In this document: in pieces, positions 1 to 7,038 of the stretch
How positions within the stretch are numbered: the stretch's first letter is position 1
Layout: every line of letters begins with the position of its first letter
Source: JAXGPP01 sp964436865
Lineage (GTDB): Bacteria > Planctomycetota > Planctomycetia > Pirellulales > Thermoguttaceae
DNA: 16,175 nt
Assembly: GCA_964436865.1 (NCBI GenBank)
Contig: CAYTFK010000146.1
Span: 1 to 16,175, forward strand
Reading direction: 5' to 3'
Notes under the pieces: model-generated
The model's database searches: none
Seen by the model: only the letters and a program-made list of their open reading frames with translations
What the model was told of the DNA's origin: nothing
Program-made: the position numbers and the translations under genes

Positions 1-1645
1 CGGCAACGTTCTTCACCACGTCGATCTGCCCGCCGATCCATCGCACTTCGATGCGGTCGACACGGGTCCGCGAACCCAAGCCGAAGTGCATTCGCTCGCC
101 GAAATGGCTCTGGTAGCCTCGCCCGCTGTGGACCTCGTCGACGAGCGTCAAGTTGCCGGCAACGACTCGTACTTGAGCACCTACTCCGCCGCGGTTGCTC
201 CGAACGCCTTTGAGCCGAACCGACAGCCAGTGACGGTCGCCGCGAGGCGAATCGTTCCGCAAGATCGTCGGAGCGTCACGAGAATTGAGCACGACTACGT
301 CCACATCGCCATCCTGGTCCAGGTCGTCGAACGCCGCTCCGCGGCTACTCCGAACGACCTGCATCCCGTCGCCACCCTGGCGCGAGATATCGACGAACTT
401 CCCCGCACCGTTATTCATAAGCAGGATGTTGGCTACCTTGTGGGCAGTGGCGTCGCTGAACAGGTCAACGTTGTCGTATAGATGCCCGCAGGCGATATAC
501 AGGTCACGATCGCCATCGTTGTCAAAGTCCATCAGGCCGGTGCCCCACGTGACATGGGGAAAGGTGCCGGCGGCGGCCCCGGTCAGAACGGTGACATCTT
601 CGAACAAGCCGTCTCCCAGGTTCCGATACAGAGTCGCATGCTGATCCTGATAGGAGGTCACGTAGAAATCGAGCAACCCATCGTTGTCGTAATCGGCGCA
701 TTCGGCGGCCATGCTTCCCTTTCGCTGTCCCATCTCGTCGTAGGCCACGCCGGCGAGCAAACCCGTTTCGGTGAATTTCCCTTTCCCGTCATTCTGGAAG
801 AGGAAATTCGGCGCCGAGTCGTTGGCCACAAACAGATCCGTGTCGCCGTCCTGGTCGTAATCGGCGCACACGGTCCCCATGCCCCGACCACGCGATTGGC
901 CGATTCCCGATGCCTGGCTGTCGTCGGAGAACGTGCCATCGCCGTTGTTGCGGTAATACGTCGAAGCTACCGGGTGGTAGTGGTCGGGGCCCGGATAGAC
1001 GTGGTGGCCCATCCACGTGTTGTGGATGTGCGTCTTGTAGGTGAAGTCGAGATAGCCGGAGGCATACAAATCAAGGTCGCCGTCACCGTCACCGTCGAGA
1101 AAGCAGGCTCCGGCGCCAACCCTATCTGTATCGCCAACCGTGCCTGCCGAACGGGTGATGTCGGTGAACGTTCCATCGCCATTGTTGCGATAGAGAACGT
1201 CGGGCCCAAAGTTGTTGACGAAGATATCCTGGTCGCCATCGTTATCGTAATCGGCGACGGCCACTCCGAGACCGTAGCCGGTGTCACCTACTCCGGCGGC
1301 GGCAGTTACATCGGTGAATCGCCAGTCGCCGTCGTTCCGATAGAGAGCGTTTTGCGGCGGCACGTCGAAACGCGTTCCGTCCAGCGGTGCTGCATTGATG
1401 AAATAGATATCGACATCGCCGTCGCCGTCGTAGTCGAACAAAGCCAGCCCGGCGGTGACGGTCTCCTGGATATACCGCCGTCCCGAGCCGCCATCCGTAT
1501 GACGAAACGTAATGCGCGTCTGGCCGGTGACATCGGCGAACACGATGGGGCTGACCGCGAATGCCGCTTCATTACAGGGCGATACCACGGCCAGGGATAG
1601 GAAAGCGCCTATCGCATATCCGCAAACGAATGGACAGTGCTTCAC
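1..1645 (-). CDS. Secreted FG-GAP/VCBS-repeat protein with ASPIC/UnbV domain (CRTAC1 type), 3' end cut by window edge
   Basis: The frame stays open from a GTG at 1645 to base 1, giving 548 codons with the C-terminus missing. It begins MKHCPFV and has a hydrophobic stretch ending near AFA (about residue 30), consistent with a signal peptide and export. The body holds at least seven Ca-binding-like motifs of the form DxDGDxDxY/F, for example FDYDGDGDVDIYF, ADYDNDGDQDIFV, ADYDQDGDTDLFV and DDLDQDGDVDVVV, alternating with LYRNxGDGTF, which is the FG-GAP/VCBS beta-propeller pattern. From about residue 482 the sequence RGGVGAQVRVV...GYQSHFGERMHFGLG fits the ASPIC/UnbV domain. The start lies one base after the TPR gene stop (TGA-C-GTG), with AAAAGG upstream, so the pair is probably co-translated. 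The biochemical role of this family is unsettled; extracellular binding or adhesion is a guess. Family assignment is firm, exact start moderately so. Confidence 0.9.
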   Translation of the reverse strand, partial: MKHCPFVCGYAIGAFLSLAVVSPCNEAAFAVSPIVFADVTGQTRITFRHTDGGSGRRYIQETVTAGLALFDYDGDGDVDIYFINAAPLDGTRFDVPPQNALYRNDGDWRFTDVTAAAGVGDTGYGLGVAVADYDNDGDQDIFVNNFGPDVLYRNNGDGTFTDITRSAGTVGDTDRVGAGACFLDGDGDGDLDLYASGYLDFTYKTHIHNTWMGHHVYPGPDHYHPVASTYYRNNGDGTFSDDSQASGIGQSRGRGMGTVCADYDQDGDTDLFVANDSAPNFLFQNDGKGKFTETGLLAGVAYDEMGQRKGSMAAECADYDNDGLLDFYVTSYQDQHATLYRNLGDGLFEDVTVLTGAAAGTFPHVTWGTGLMDFDNDGDRDLYIACGHLYDNVDLFSDATAHKVANILLMNNGAGKFVDISRQGGDGMQVVRSSRGAAFDDLDQDGDVDVVVLNSRDAPTILRNDSPRGDRHWLSVRLKGVRSNRGGVGAQVRVVAGNLTLVDEVHSGRGYQSHFGERMHFGLGSRTRVDRIEVRWIGGQIDVVKNVA

Positions 1646-1646
1646 G

Positions 1647-2903
1647 TCAGCGTACCTTTTCCAGTCGCTGGAGAAGATCGAGATAGCGTTGGTTGCGGGG
1701 ATCGAGGCTGACTGCCCGAGCGGCTGCCTCACTCGCGGCGTCGTACTGCTCGAAGCGCCCGCTCAGCAAGGCAATATTGTACCAGTGGTCGGGGTTGTCG
1801 GGCTCGAGTTCAGCCAGTTTCCGCGAGACTGCGAGGGCATCGTGATCGCGCCCCGCCGCCCCGTACAACTTGAGCAGTTCCGTCCAACCGTCGATGTTCC
1901 GTTCGTCGACGTGCACGCTCCTCGACCACATCGACTCGCTGCGGATGGCGTCACCATGGCCCTGGTAGACCCGAGCGGCCTCGACGAGGATTTGCACGAG
2001 CAAACTGCGTGCTGCCGCCGGGTCGGAGTAGGCGCGGGCCTGCTGGATTTCCTGCTGCAGTTTCATCGCGTCCAAGGCATCGAAACGCTCCATGTGCTGT
2101 TGCGCCTCGTCTTGGCGTCCCAACTTCAAACAGGCCCTTGCCAGGCCATAGTGCCCTCTCGGATCGGTTGGGACTTGCTCAACCAGCAAGGAAAACGTCT
2201 TGTAGGCTTTGTCCGGTTCGCCGCGACGCAGGTAGGCTTGCCCGAGGCTGGCCATCACGTCGACGGAAACCTTCCCTCTGCGGGATGTCGCCTCGAGCAT
2301 TTCGAGCGCCTCGTCATACCGCTCCAGCCCCACCAGCGCTTCGGCGAGCGTGCCGGGAACTCGCACATCGTCGGGATCAATGGCAGCGGCCTTCCGCAGG
2401 GCGGCAACCGACTGCTCGTAGTCACCGCTCCGCAGCGCGATCACTCCAATGCCGTGATGCGCCTCGGCGTAATTGGGATCAATCGCAAGGCAACGTTGCC
2501 AGATCGCGACCTCCTTATCCGACTTGCCCTCCACATGGTAGTAGTGGGCGGCAACCGCCAGTGCGTTGGGGTCTTCGGGATAGGCCGAAGCGACTTCCTC
2601 AGCCAGACGCTGGGCCTCGTCGCAGATTACCCGTGCGGACGCACCAGACGCGTAAGCCAGGCCAAGAGGCTCTTTTCTTTGCACCCCGGCCGGAGGCGAA
2701 TCGCTTGGCCGCGCGGTTGGGCGGTCGCGCTCGGTCGACGGGCGCCATTCAAGCAGCAGGAATGCGAGGGCGGAACCTGTCGCCAAGATCAGCGTCGCCA
2801 CGGCCACGAGCCTCCTTGAAGGAGTCAGACGCGGCCTTCGTTGCCCTGATCGCGGGCGAGCTGCCGGCCCCGAGGTAGACCGTCGTGCTGATTTCGATTT
2901 CAA
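1647..2903 (-). CDS. Membrane-anchored tetratricopeptide repeat protein
   Basis: This is a 418-residue protein. The N-terminus is strongly basic and Pro/Arg-rich (residues 1-31), followed by one hydrophobic segment at about 32-52 (RLVAVATLILATGSALAFLL). A type II arrangement is therefore likely: short cytoplasmic tail, one membrane helix, and the repeats outside. From about residue 85 to the end there are successive TPR units, such as NYAEAHHGIGVIALRSGDYE, DEALEMLEA, GHYGLARACLKLGRQDEAQQ and DHWYNIALLSGRFEQYDAAS. The chosen start is TTG at 2903 because AAGGA sits 8 bases upstream; the ATG at 2910 is out of frame. TPRs are protein-interaction scaffolds, so no reaction can be assigned. The ASPIC/UnbV gene follows after one base, and TPR plus ASPIC/UnbV pairs are common in Planctomycetes, so the two products may act together at the cell surface (inference). 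Confidence 0.9.
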   Translation of the reverse strand: MKSKSARRSTSGPAARPRSGQRRPRLTPSRRLVAVATLILATGSALAFLLLEWRPSTERDRPTARPSDSPPAGVQRKEPLGLAYASGASARVICDEAQRLAEEVASAYPEDPNALAVAAHYYHVEGKSDKEVAIWQRCLAIDPNYAEAHHGIGVIALRSGDYEQSVAALRKAAAIDPDDVRVPGTLAEALVGLERYDEALEMLEATSRRGKVSVDVMASLGQAYLRRGEPDKAYKTFSLLVEQVPTDPRGHYGLARACLKLGRQDEAQQHMERFDALDAMKLQQEIQQARAYSDPAAARSLLVQILVEAARVYQGHGDAIRSESMWSRSVHVDERNIDGWTELLKLYGAAGRDHDALAVSRKLAELEPDNPDHWYNIALLSGRFEQYDAASEAAARAVSLDPRNQRYLDLLQRLEKVR

Positions 2904-3094
2904 TGCACATTTCCTTGCGGACAGCGATTCGCAGTTCTTGATTATGCGAAGGAAGGCCGCCCAGTGTGACCCACCTATTGGGTGAATTGGTTGCCTAATC
3001 CAGGCGGGTAATAATTCGGTTTTCTACGTAGACAGAGGCGTTTCGCCTGCACGCCGGAGGGATGGGAATTCAGGAATGTCAGAGTTCGTGGTCA

Positions 3095-3123
3095 TTGACA
3101 GCAAATGCAGACTCATCTAAAGT
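3095..3123 (+). promoter_or_regulatory. Sigma-70-type promoter for the DUF1559 gene
   Basis: A perfect -35 box TTGACA (3095-3100) is followed by a 17-base spacer and TAAAGT (3118-3123), which matches TATAAT at 4 of 6 positions. Transcription would start near 3130 and leave a leader of about 85 bases before the ATG at 3214. The surrounding sequence is less GC-rich than the coding DNA. This is read by eye; no transcript data are available. Confidence 0.55.
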
Positions 3124-3131
3124 CATTTCAT

Positions 3132-3165
3132 CCCCGGTGGGGGCGTTGATAGTCAGCACCCGGGG
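3132..3165 (+). promoter_or_regulatory. GC-rich stem in the predicted leader of the DUF1559 gene
   Basis: CCCCGG (3132-3137) can pair with CCGGGG (3160-3165), and TG (3138-3139) with CA (3157-3158) around a one-base bulge. The stem would begin only a few bases after the predicted transcription start and lies about 50 bases before the start codon. It could stabilise the mRNA 5' end or be incidental in GC-rich DNA. No known riboswitch class is recognised. Confidence 0.25.
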
Positions 3166-3213
3166 GTGGTTGACGCTCATGTTTCCTTATCCGTCTTTCT
3201 TGAGGAGCTGTCT

Positions 3214-4320
3214 ATGAAAGAACGCCGCGCGCTATTGAGACCGTCAGGTTTCACTTTGGTCGAGTTGCTCGTGGTCATCGCGATCATCGGAATCTTGATC
3301 GCCCTGCTGCTGCCTGCGGTTCAAGCGGCCCGCGAGGCGGCTCGCCGTTCGCAGTGCACCAACCACCTGAAGCAACTCGGGTTGGCCATCCACAACTATC
3401 ATGACACGACCAAGAAGATCGTGCCGCGGAAGATCGGGACGGCGGGTTGCGGCACCAGCAGAAACGAGGGGAACTGCAGCCGCTTGTCTGGCTTCATTCC
3501 GCTTCTGCCGTTCATGGAACAGACAGCCATGTACGATCAGATCATGGGCGGTGACATGGCTAATACCACGGGTTTTGGTTACCCGGTGGCGCCGGGCGGC
3601 CCGGCGGGCTGGATGGGCTGGAGCGTCTGGAATCAGCAGCCAACTACGCTGGTCTGCCCTTCGGACCCATCGGCGGCATTGACAACGCAGACTAACGCCT
3701 TCAACAACTACATGTTCTCGATCGGCGACTCCGTCGGTCCGGCGAATATTTACGATCTGGTGAATGTCCGCGGCGCGTTCGGATGCCGCTCCGGTTTCAC
3801 CTTCGCTGACATTAGCGACGGCCTGAGCAACACGATCTTCATGAGCGAGCGCTGCAAGGCGTCCTTTACCCGAGCTACCTCGCTTGTCAACGAGGTTGAC
3901 ATCCGCGTCGGCCAGGCAGGCAATGTCGCGGGCCTAGACACGGCGCCAATCCTGTGCTACGCCCAGGCAACGGGCAACTACTTCAATGCTGGGATCCAGT
4001 TGAAGGGTTACTCTGGCACGCGTTGGACCGATGGACAGGTGGAACGAGTTGGGTTCAACACGGTTCTTCCACCCAACGCGCCGGGATGCTTTGCCAACAA
4101 TAACACCAACGCCGATTCGAACATGTCAGTGGTGCCTCCCACCAGCCGGCATCCGGGCGGCGTGAACGCGCTGATGGGCGACGGCTCCGTCCGCTTCATC
4201 AGCAACACGATCGACACGGGAAACCTCGGTGTCGCTCAGCCAACAAGCGGGCCCAGCCAATACGGTGTCTGGGGACGCCTGGGATCCAAGGCGGGCGGGG
4301 AGTCCGTTACGTTGGATTAA
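3214..4320 (+). CDS. DUF1559 family protein with type IV pilin-like N-terminal methylation motif
   Basis: This is a 368-residue protein. ATG 3214 is chosen because GAGGAG lies 6 bases upstream; the longer frame back to 3166 has no comparable ribosome site and would add residues before the pilin signal. Residues 9-46 are a classic prepilin leader and helix: a basic tip, then PSG|FTLVELLVVIAIIG with Glu at +5 after the cleavage Gly12, then a hydrophobic helix and AAREAARR. The C-terminus has the DUF1559 hallmark HPGGVNALMGDGSVRF at about 313-328. The product is expected to be processed by a prepilin peptidase and held in or assembled from the inner membrane as a pseudopilin-like surface protein. 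DUF1559 proteins are present in very many copies in Planctomycetes; individual functions are unknown. A small lipoprotein gene follows beyond a hairpin pair. Confidence 0.93.
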   Translation: MKERRALLRPSGFTLVELLVVIAIIGILIALLLPAVQAAREAARRSQCTNHLKQLGLAIHNYHDTTKKIVPRKIGTAGCGTSRNEGNCSRLSGFIPLLPFMEQTAMYDQIMGGDMANTTGFGYPVAPGGPAGWMGWSVWNQQPTTLVCPSDPSAALTTQTNAFNNYMFSIGDSVGPANIYDLVNVRGAFGCRSGFTFADISDGLSNTIFMSERCKASFTRATSLVNEVDIRVGQAGNVAGLDTAPILCYAQATGNYFNAGIQLKGYSGTRWTDGQVERVGFNTVLPPNAPGCFANNNTNADSNMSVVPPTSRHPGGVNALMGDGSVRFISNTIDTGNLGVAQPTSGPSQYGVWGRLGSKAGGESVTLD

Positions 4321-4323
4321 CCT

Positions 4324-4373
4324 GCAGGCTTGTTGCCTGCGACGCTCCCCGTCCCAAAGGACGGGGAGCGTCG
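4324..4373 (+). terminator. Two back-to-back hairpins after the DUF1559 gene
   Basis: The first hairpin, GCAGGC TTGTT GCCTGC (4324-4340), starts just after the TAA stop. The second is much stronger: 14 perfect pairs (4341-4354 with 4359-4372) around the loop CAAA, extendable by one C-G pair (4340 with 4373), which competes with the last base of the first hairpin. There is no T-run after it, so it is not a textbook intrinsic terminator. It may still stop or attenuate transcription, or protect the mRNA 3' end, between two genes on the same strand. Confidence 0.6.
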
Positions 4374-4506
4374 TGAAGGTGATGTTGCCGGTCGCAACTG
4401 CCCGCGAGATGATGACGGGCGGAGTCTGGTATCGATCGGTTCCTCTGACTTGTCTCGGTTCCTTTAAGCGTCTGGAAGACTGTTACCACCGGGAGATAGC
4501 GAGATC

Positions 4507-4998
4507 ATGCAGGCAAGAATGAGAGTTCTGCCGTGGTTGTTCTGCGTCACGGCCTTGGCTTTGGGCTGCAGTCAGGGGGCCAGCGACCCCAACCGGCCCA
4601 AGACGTATCCCGTCACGGGGACCGTTACCATGGGGGGCGCGCCCGTGGATGGCGCAAACGTGATATTCCAGCTTTCGGATGGCTCACGGAGTTCGTCGGG
4701 AGTGACCGACGCAAGCGGCAATTACACGCTTTCGACGTTCGCTTCCGAGGACGGCGCGCTGCCCGGCGAGTATCGCGTCGCGGTGACGAAATATGAGAAG
4801 GAGGCGGCGGCCTCTGGCGAGTTCGATGAGAAGACCTACTCCGAGCCGGATCCAAATGCCGCATCAACTGGCCCCAAGAACCTGTTGCCCGCCAAGTATG
4901 CCAACGCGCAGACCTCGGGATTGACTGCAACGGTCAAAGAAGAGAGCAACACGATCAATCTGACGCTCGAGGCCGGCGGCGAGGCCGCTCCTCAGTAG
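4507..4998 (+). CDS. Small lipoprotein with carboxypeptidase-regulatory-like (beta-sandwich) domain
   Basis: This is a 163-residue protein. A short basic/hydrophobic leader ends in the lipobox ALGC with Cys21, so it is probably lipid-anchored after export. The rest, YPVTGTVTMGGAPVDGANVIF ... SSGVTDASGNYTLSTF ... LPGEYRVAVTKYE, is the usual pattern of the carboxypeptidase-regulatory-like or transthyretin-like beta-sandwich seen in many short planctomycete lipoproteins. ATG 4507 and ATG 4519 are both possible starts: GGGAG lies 11 bases before the first and AGG 5 bases before the second. The lipobox is kept either way. The gene lies 186 bases after the DUF1559 gene, a common planctomycete neighbour pair. 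No catalytic residues are apparent; the function is unknown. Confidence 0.85.
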   Translation: MQARMRVLPWLFCVTALALGCSQGASDPNRPKTYPVTGTVTMGGAPVDGANVIFQLSDGSRSSSGVTDASGNYTLSTFASEDGALPGEYRVAVTKYEKEAAASGEFDEKTYSEPDPNAASTGPKNLLPAKYANAQTSGLTATVKEESNTINLTLEAGGEAAPQ

Positions 4999-5034
4999 TC
5001 GATCTGCTGAACCCAGCCAGCAAGCACAGACCGT

Positions 5035-5079
5035 GCGGCACCGATTACCCGGTACACAATGCCGCGTACTCGGTGCCGC
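5035..5079. terminator. Terminator-like hairpin between convergent lipoprotein and flxA genes
   Basis: GCGGCACCGA (5035-5044) and TCGGTGCCGC (5070-5079) form a perfect 10-base inverted repeat with a 25-base loop. On the plus strand it is followed at once by TTCTTTT (5080-5086), giving it the form of an intrinsic terminator for the lipoprotein gene. On the minus strand it begins 11 bases after the flxA stop without a T-run, so it may serve both directions, less well for the operon. Confidence 0.55.
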
Positions 5080-5090
5080 TTCTTTTGCGC

Positions 5091-5954
5091 TCAATAATCG
5101 TTCGGCAACCGCTTGAGTTGCTCGACAGTGAATACGGGGCCTTCCTTGCAGACATAAAGCGGGCCGCAGTTGCAACGTCCGCATTTGCCGACTCCGCATT
5201 TCATGCGGTTCTCCAGACTGGTATAGATGTCACGGTCGGCCAGCCCCATCTTCTCGAGCACCGGCAGCGTGAACTTGATCATCACCGGCGGCCCGATCAC
5301 CAGGGCTACTGAGTCGTTGGCGGCGATGCCGGCGCGTTCGACCACGGTGGGCACGAAACCGATTTCACCCTTGAAGTCGGAGGTTTCTCCGCCCGGATCG
5401 ACGCACTTCACTACCCGGACTCGCTCGCACTGCGCCCAGCGGTCCAACTCGCTGGCAAAGACGTAATCGCGAGGCGTCCGGGCGCCGTAAACGATCGTGA
5501 CGTCGCCGTAATCGTCGCGATTCTCCAGGGCGTACCAGATCGCGCAGCGGATCGGCGGCATGGCGATCCCGCCGCCGATGAAGATCAGGTTCTTGCCGCG
5601 CCAGCGGTCCATCGGGTAGCAGTTGCCGTACGGTCCGCGAAAGCCGATCGTGTCGCCTTTCTCCACGCCCCACAAGGCCTCGGTAACCTTGCCGGTGCGG
5701 CGGAAGCAGAACTCGATGAAGCCCTCCCAATTCGAGCTGGAACAGATATTGAACGTCGACTCGCCATATCCGAATGCCGAGAAGATGCCGAACTGCCCGA
5801 CGCGGAACGAAAACTCCGCAGCCCGCTGCTCGTCCAAGAAGCGGATCCGCACCGACTTGACGTCAGCCGTGTGCTGCTGGACCTCCAGCACTTCCATCAG
5901 TTCCGGCATGTAGATGTTGGCGGCCGTCGCCAGGCTCCGGTTGGGGGCGTGCAT
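5091..5954 (-). CDS. flxA: FlxA-like FAD/NAD(P)H-binding oxidoreductase subunit with C-terminal [2Fe-2S] motif
   Basis: This 287-residue protein belongs to the ferredoxin-NADP reductase-like group that includes sulfhydrogenase gamma (HydG), AsrB and FlxA. The N-terminal FAD domain carries ESTFNICSS (about 65-73) in place of the usual RxYS flavin motif, then GPYGN (108-111). The nucleotide domain has FIGGGIAMPPIR (about 125-136). Near the C-terminus Cys253, Cys258, Cys261 and Cys269 (with Cys263) in CGVGKCGRCNCGPLYVC form the dihydroorotate-dehydrogenase-B-type [2Fe-2S] site. It is expected to take electrons from, or give them to, NAD(H)/NADP(H) in the cytoplasm. It is last in the operon, 67 bases after flxB, with a palindromic repeat in that gap. 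No strong ribosome site precedes the ATG; an internal Met16 start would cut off the conserved xxYMPELMEVL opening. AsrB is the main alternative name, but the hdr neighbours favour FlxA. Confidence 0.88.
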   Translation of the reverse strand: MHAPNRSLATAANIYMPELMEVLEVQQHTADVKSVRIRFLDEQRAAEFSFRVGQFGIFSAFGYGESTFNICSSSNWEGFIEFCFRRTGKVTEALWGVEKGDTIGFRGPYGNCYPMDRWRGKNLIFIGGGIAMPPIRCAIWYALENRDDYGDVTIVYGARTPRDYVFASELDRWAQCERVRVVKCVDPGGETSDFKGEIGFVPTVVERAGIAANDSVALVIGPPVMIKFTLPVLEKMGLADRDIYTSLENRMKCGVGKCGRCNCGPLYVCKEGPVFTVEQLKRLPNDY

Positions 5955-5996
5955 GGCAGTTGAGCGTCCAGAGTTGAGGGTCGGGAGGCGGTCTTC

Positions 5997-6022
5997 GGTG
6001 GGCTCGCTTCGCGCGATCCACC
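5997..6022. repeat. Palindromic repeat, copy B, at the flxB stop codon
   Basis: GGTGG (5997-6001) pairs with CCACC (6018-6022) around CTCGCTTCGC-type core sequence. It matches copy A at 11865-11891 at 23 of 26 positions plus one single-base indel. The right arm touches the flxB stop codon (6022-6024). It resembles short REP-like palindromes scattered in intergenic DNA of many genomes. It could stabilise mRNA ends or tune expression between flxB and flxA. Confidence 0.6.
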
Positions 6023-7038
6023 TACGTTTCTTGTGTTCTCAACGTTTCAGTCATCACTGCTTCGAGCACTGGGCGGACGCCCAGGCTCACGGGGCAATTC
6101 CGGGTGCAATTGCCGCAACCCGTACAGAGGGTCTCGCCGAATTTCTCACGGTAGATGCGGAACTTGTGGTAGATCCGCTGGCGTTGCCGGTGTGCCTGGG
6201 CGCTGCGGGGGTTGTGCCCCGAGGCGTGGAGCGTGAACAGGCCGAACTGGCAGGCGTCCCAGTTCCGCACCCGGTGTCCGCCGCTGCCGTCCCGCTCATC
6301 GACGATGTCGAAGCAGTGGCAGGTGGGGCAGCCGTAAGCGCAGGCCCCGCAGCCGAGGCAGCGGAGCGAAGCTGACTGCCAAAGCGGGCTATCGTAGCCG
6401 TCGGCGAGAAACCGCTCGATCGCTTCCAGGTCGACGCTGATTTCTGGCCGCGGCGGCAGTTCTCCCACGCGGCTCGAAGATTCCGTCTTCCCGACGAACA
6501 GGGCTTTGCCCTTCTCTGTGCGGCGACGAACTTCGAACGTGCCGTCGCCGAGGTCGTAGAGCATGGCGTCCGAACCGCGCGTGTCGTCGGGGCTCAGCCC
6601 GACGGCGGTGCAGAAACAGTGCTCGTCGTGCTGGCGGCAGGCCAGCGTGACCACCGTGGTCAACTCGCGGCGGCGGTTGTAGCTCGCCTCTTCGTAGTCC
6701 CAGTTGAACACATGATCCAGGATCGGCAGCGCCGCAGCGTCGCATGGACGCGCCCCCAGCACGATCTGCTCGCGGCTGGGCGGTTCGGCATCGACAAGCT
6801 CGATCTGCTTGCCGTGGAGCTTGTAGGCGTAAAGCCGTTCGTGCCGCGGAAACACCACGTCTTTGATCGTGTTCGCCGGATGGACGAAGCCTTCCAGTAC
6901 GAGCGAATCGGGGCTTGCGAGGTCCTGGTAGAGCACCACGTCAGGGCGGGCGCGCACCGGGGCGACCACGCGCCGGCCCTCGGCCAGCCAGTCGCCGGCG
7001 AGTCGCTTGAGCGCGGAAATGGAGATGATTTCGCTCAT
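6022..7038 (-). CDS. flxB: FlxB-like iron-sulfur subunit (sulfhydrogenase beta/AsrA family), two [4Fe-4S] sites
   Basis: This is a 338-residue protein. The first two thirds (MSEIISISALKRLAGDWL..., VLGARPCDAAALPILDHVF at 93-111, and a Cys134/Cys141/Cys143 cluster) match the domain found in sulfhydrogenase beta (HydB) and anaerobic sulfite reductase A. The C-terminal third carries two ferredoxin motifs: CLGCGACAYGCPTC (227-240) and CTGCGNCTRNCP (305-316). It should be a cytoplasmic electron-transfer subunit that links FlxA to the rest of the complex. The start ATG at 7038 overlaps the flxC stop (ATGA), which implies translational coupling. AsrA and HydB are relatives, but no siroheme subunit or NiFe hydrogenase genes are present, and hdrABC plus mvhD are upstream. 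FlxB and FlxC labels follow the gene position and could be swapped by a stricter phylogeny. Confidence 0.85.
   Translation of the reverse strand: MSEIISISALKRLAGDWLAEGRRVVAPVRARPDVVLYQDLASPDSLVLEGFVHPANTIKDVVFPRHERLYAYKLHGKQIELVDAEPPSREQIVLGARPCDAAALPILDHVFNWDYEEASYNRRRELTTVVTLACRQHDEHCFCTAVGLSPDDTRGSDAMLYDLGDGTFEVRRRTEKGKALFVGKTESSSRVGELPPRPEISVDLEAIERFLADGYDSPLWQSASLRCLGCGACAYGCPTCHCFDIVDERDGSGGHRVRNWDACQFGLFTLHASGHNPRSAQAHRQRQRIYHKFRIYREKFGETLCTGCGNCTRNCPVSLGVRPVLEAVMTETLRTQET

Larger units (their letters stand above)
2904..3213. other. Divergent intergenic control region
   Basis: This 310-base gap separates the leftward TPR gene from the rightward DUF1559 gene. It contains the rightward sigma-70-type promoter at 3095-3123 and a GC-rich stem at 3132-3165. 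It also holds small inverted repeats at 2969-2983 (ACCCA...TGGGT) and 3036-3048 (AGGCG TTT CGCCT). For the leftward gene only a weak -10-like CATAAT (2946-2941 on the minus strand) is visible, without a convincing -35 box. I see no small gene here. Confidence 0.6.

Noticed and set aside
1081..1420. Spaced short DNA repeats considered as a CRISPR array or tandem repeat
   Set aside because: The repeats are coding FG-GAP motifs of varied sequence and spacing, with no constant direct repeat and unique spacer pattern.
482..1600. A 372-codon plus-strand frame with repeated Val/Ile/Ala-rich units
   Set aside because: It is the complement of the FG-GAP repeats; the apparent periodicity comes from the repeated DGDxD codons on the minus strand.
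1512..2819. A 435-codon plus-strand frame opposite the TPR gene
   Set aside because: The minus strand gives a clear TPR protein with a membrane helix and a ribosome site; the plus frame has no motif.
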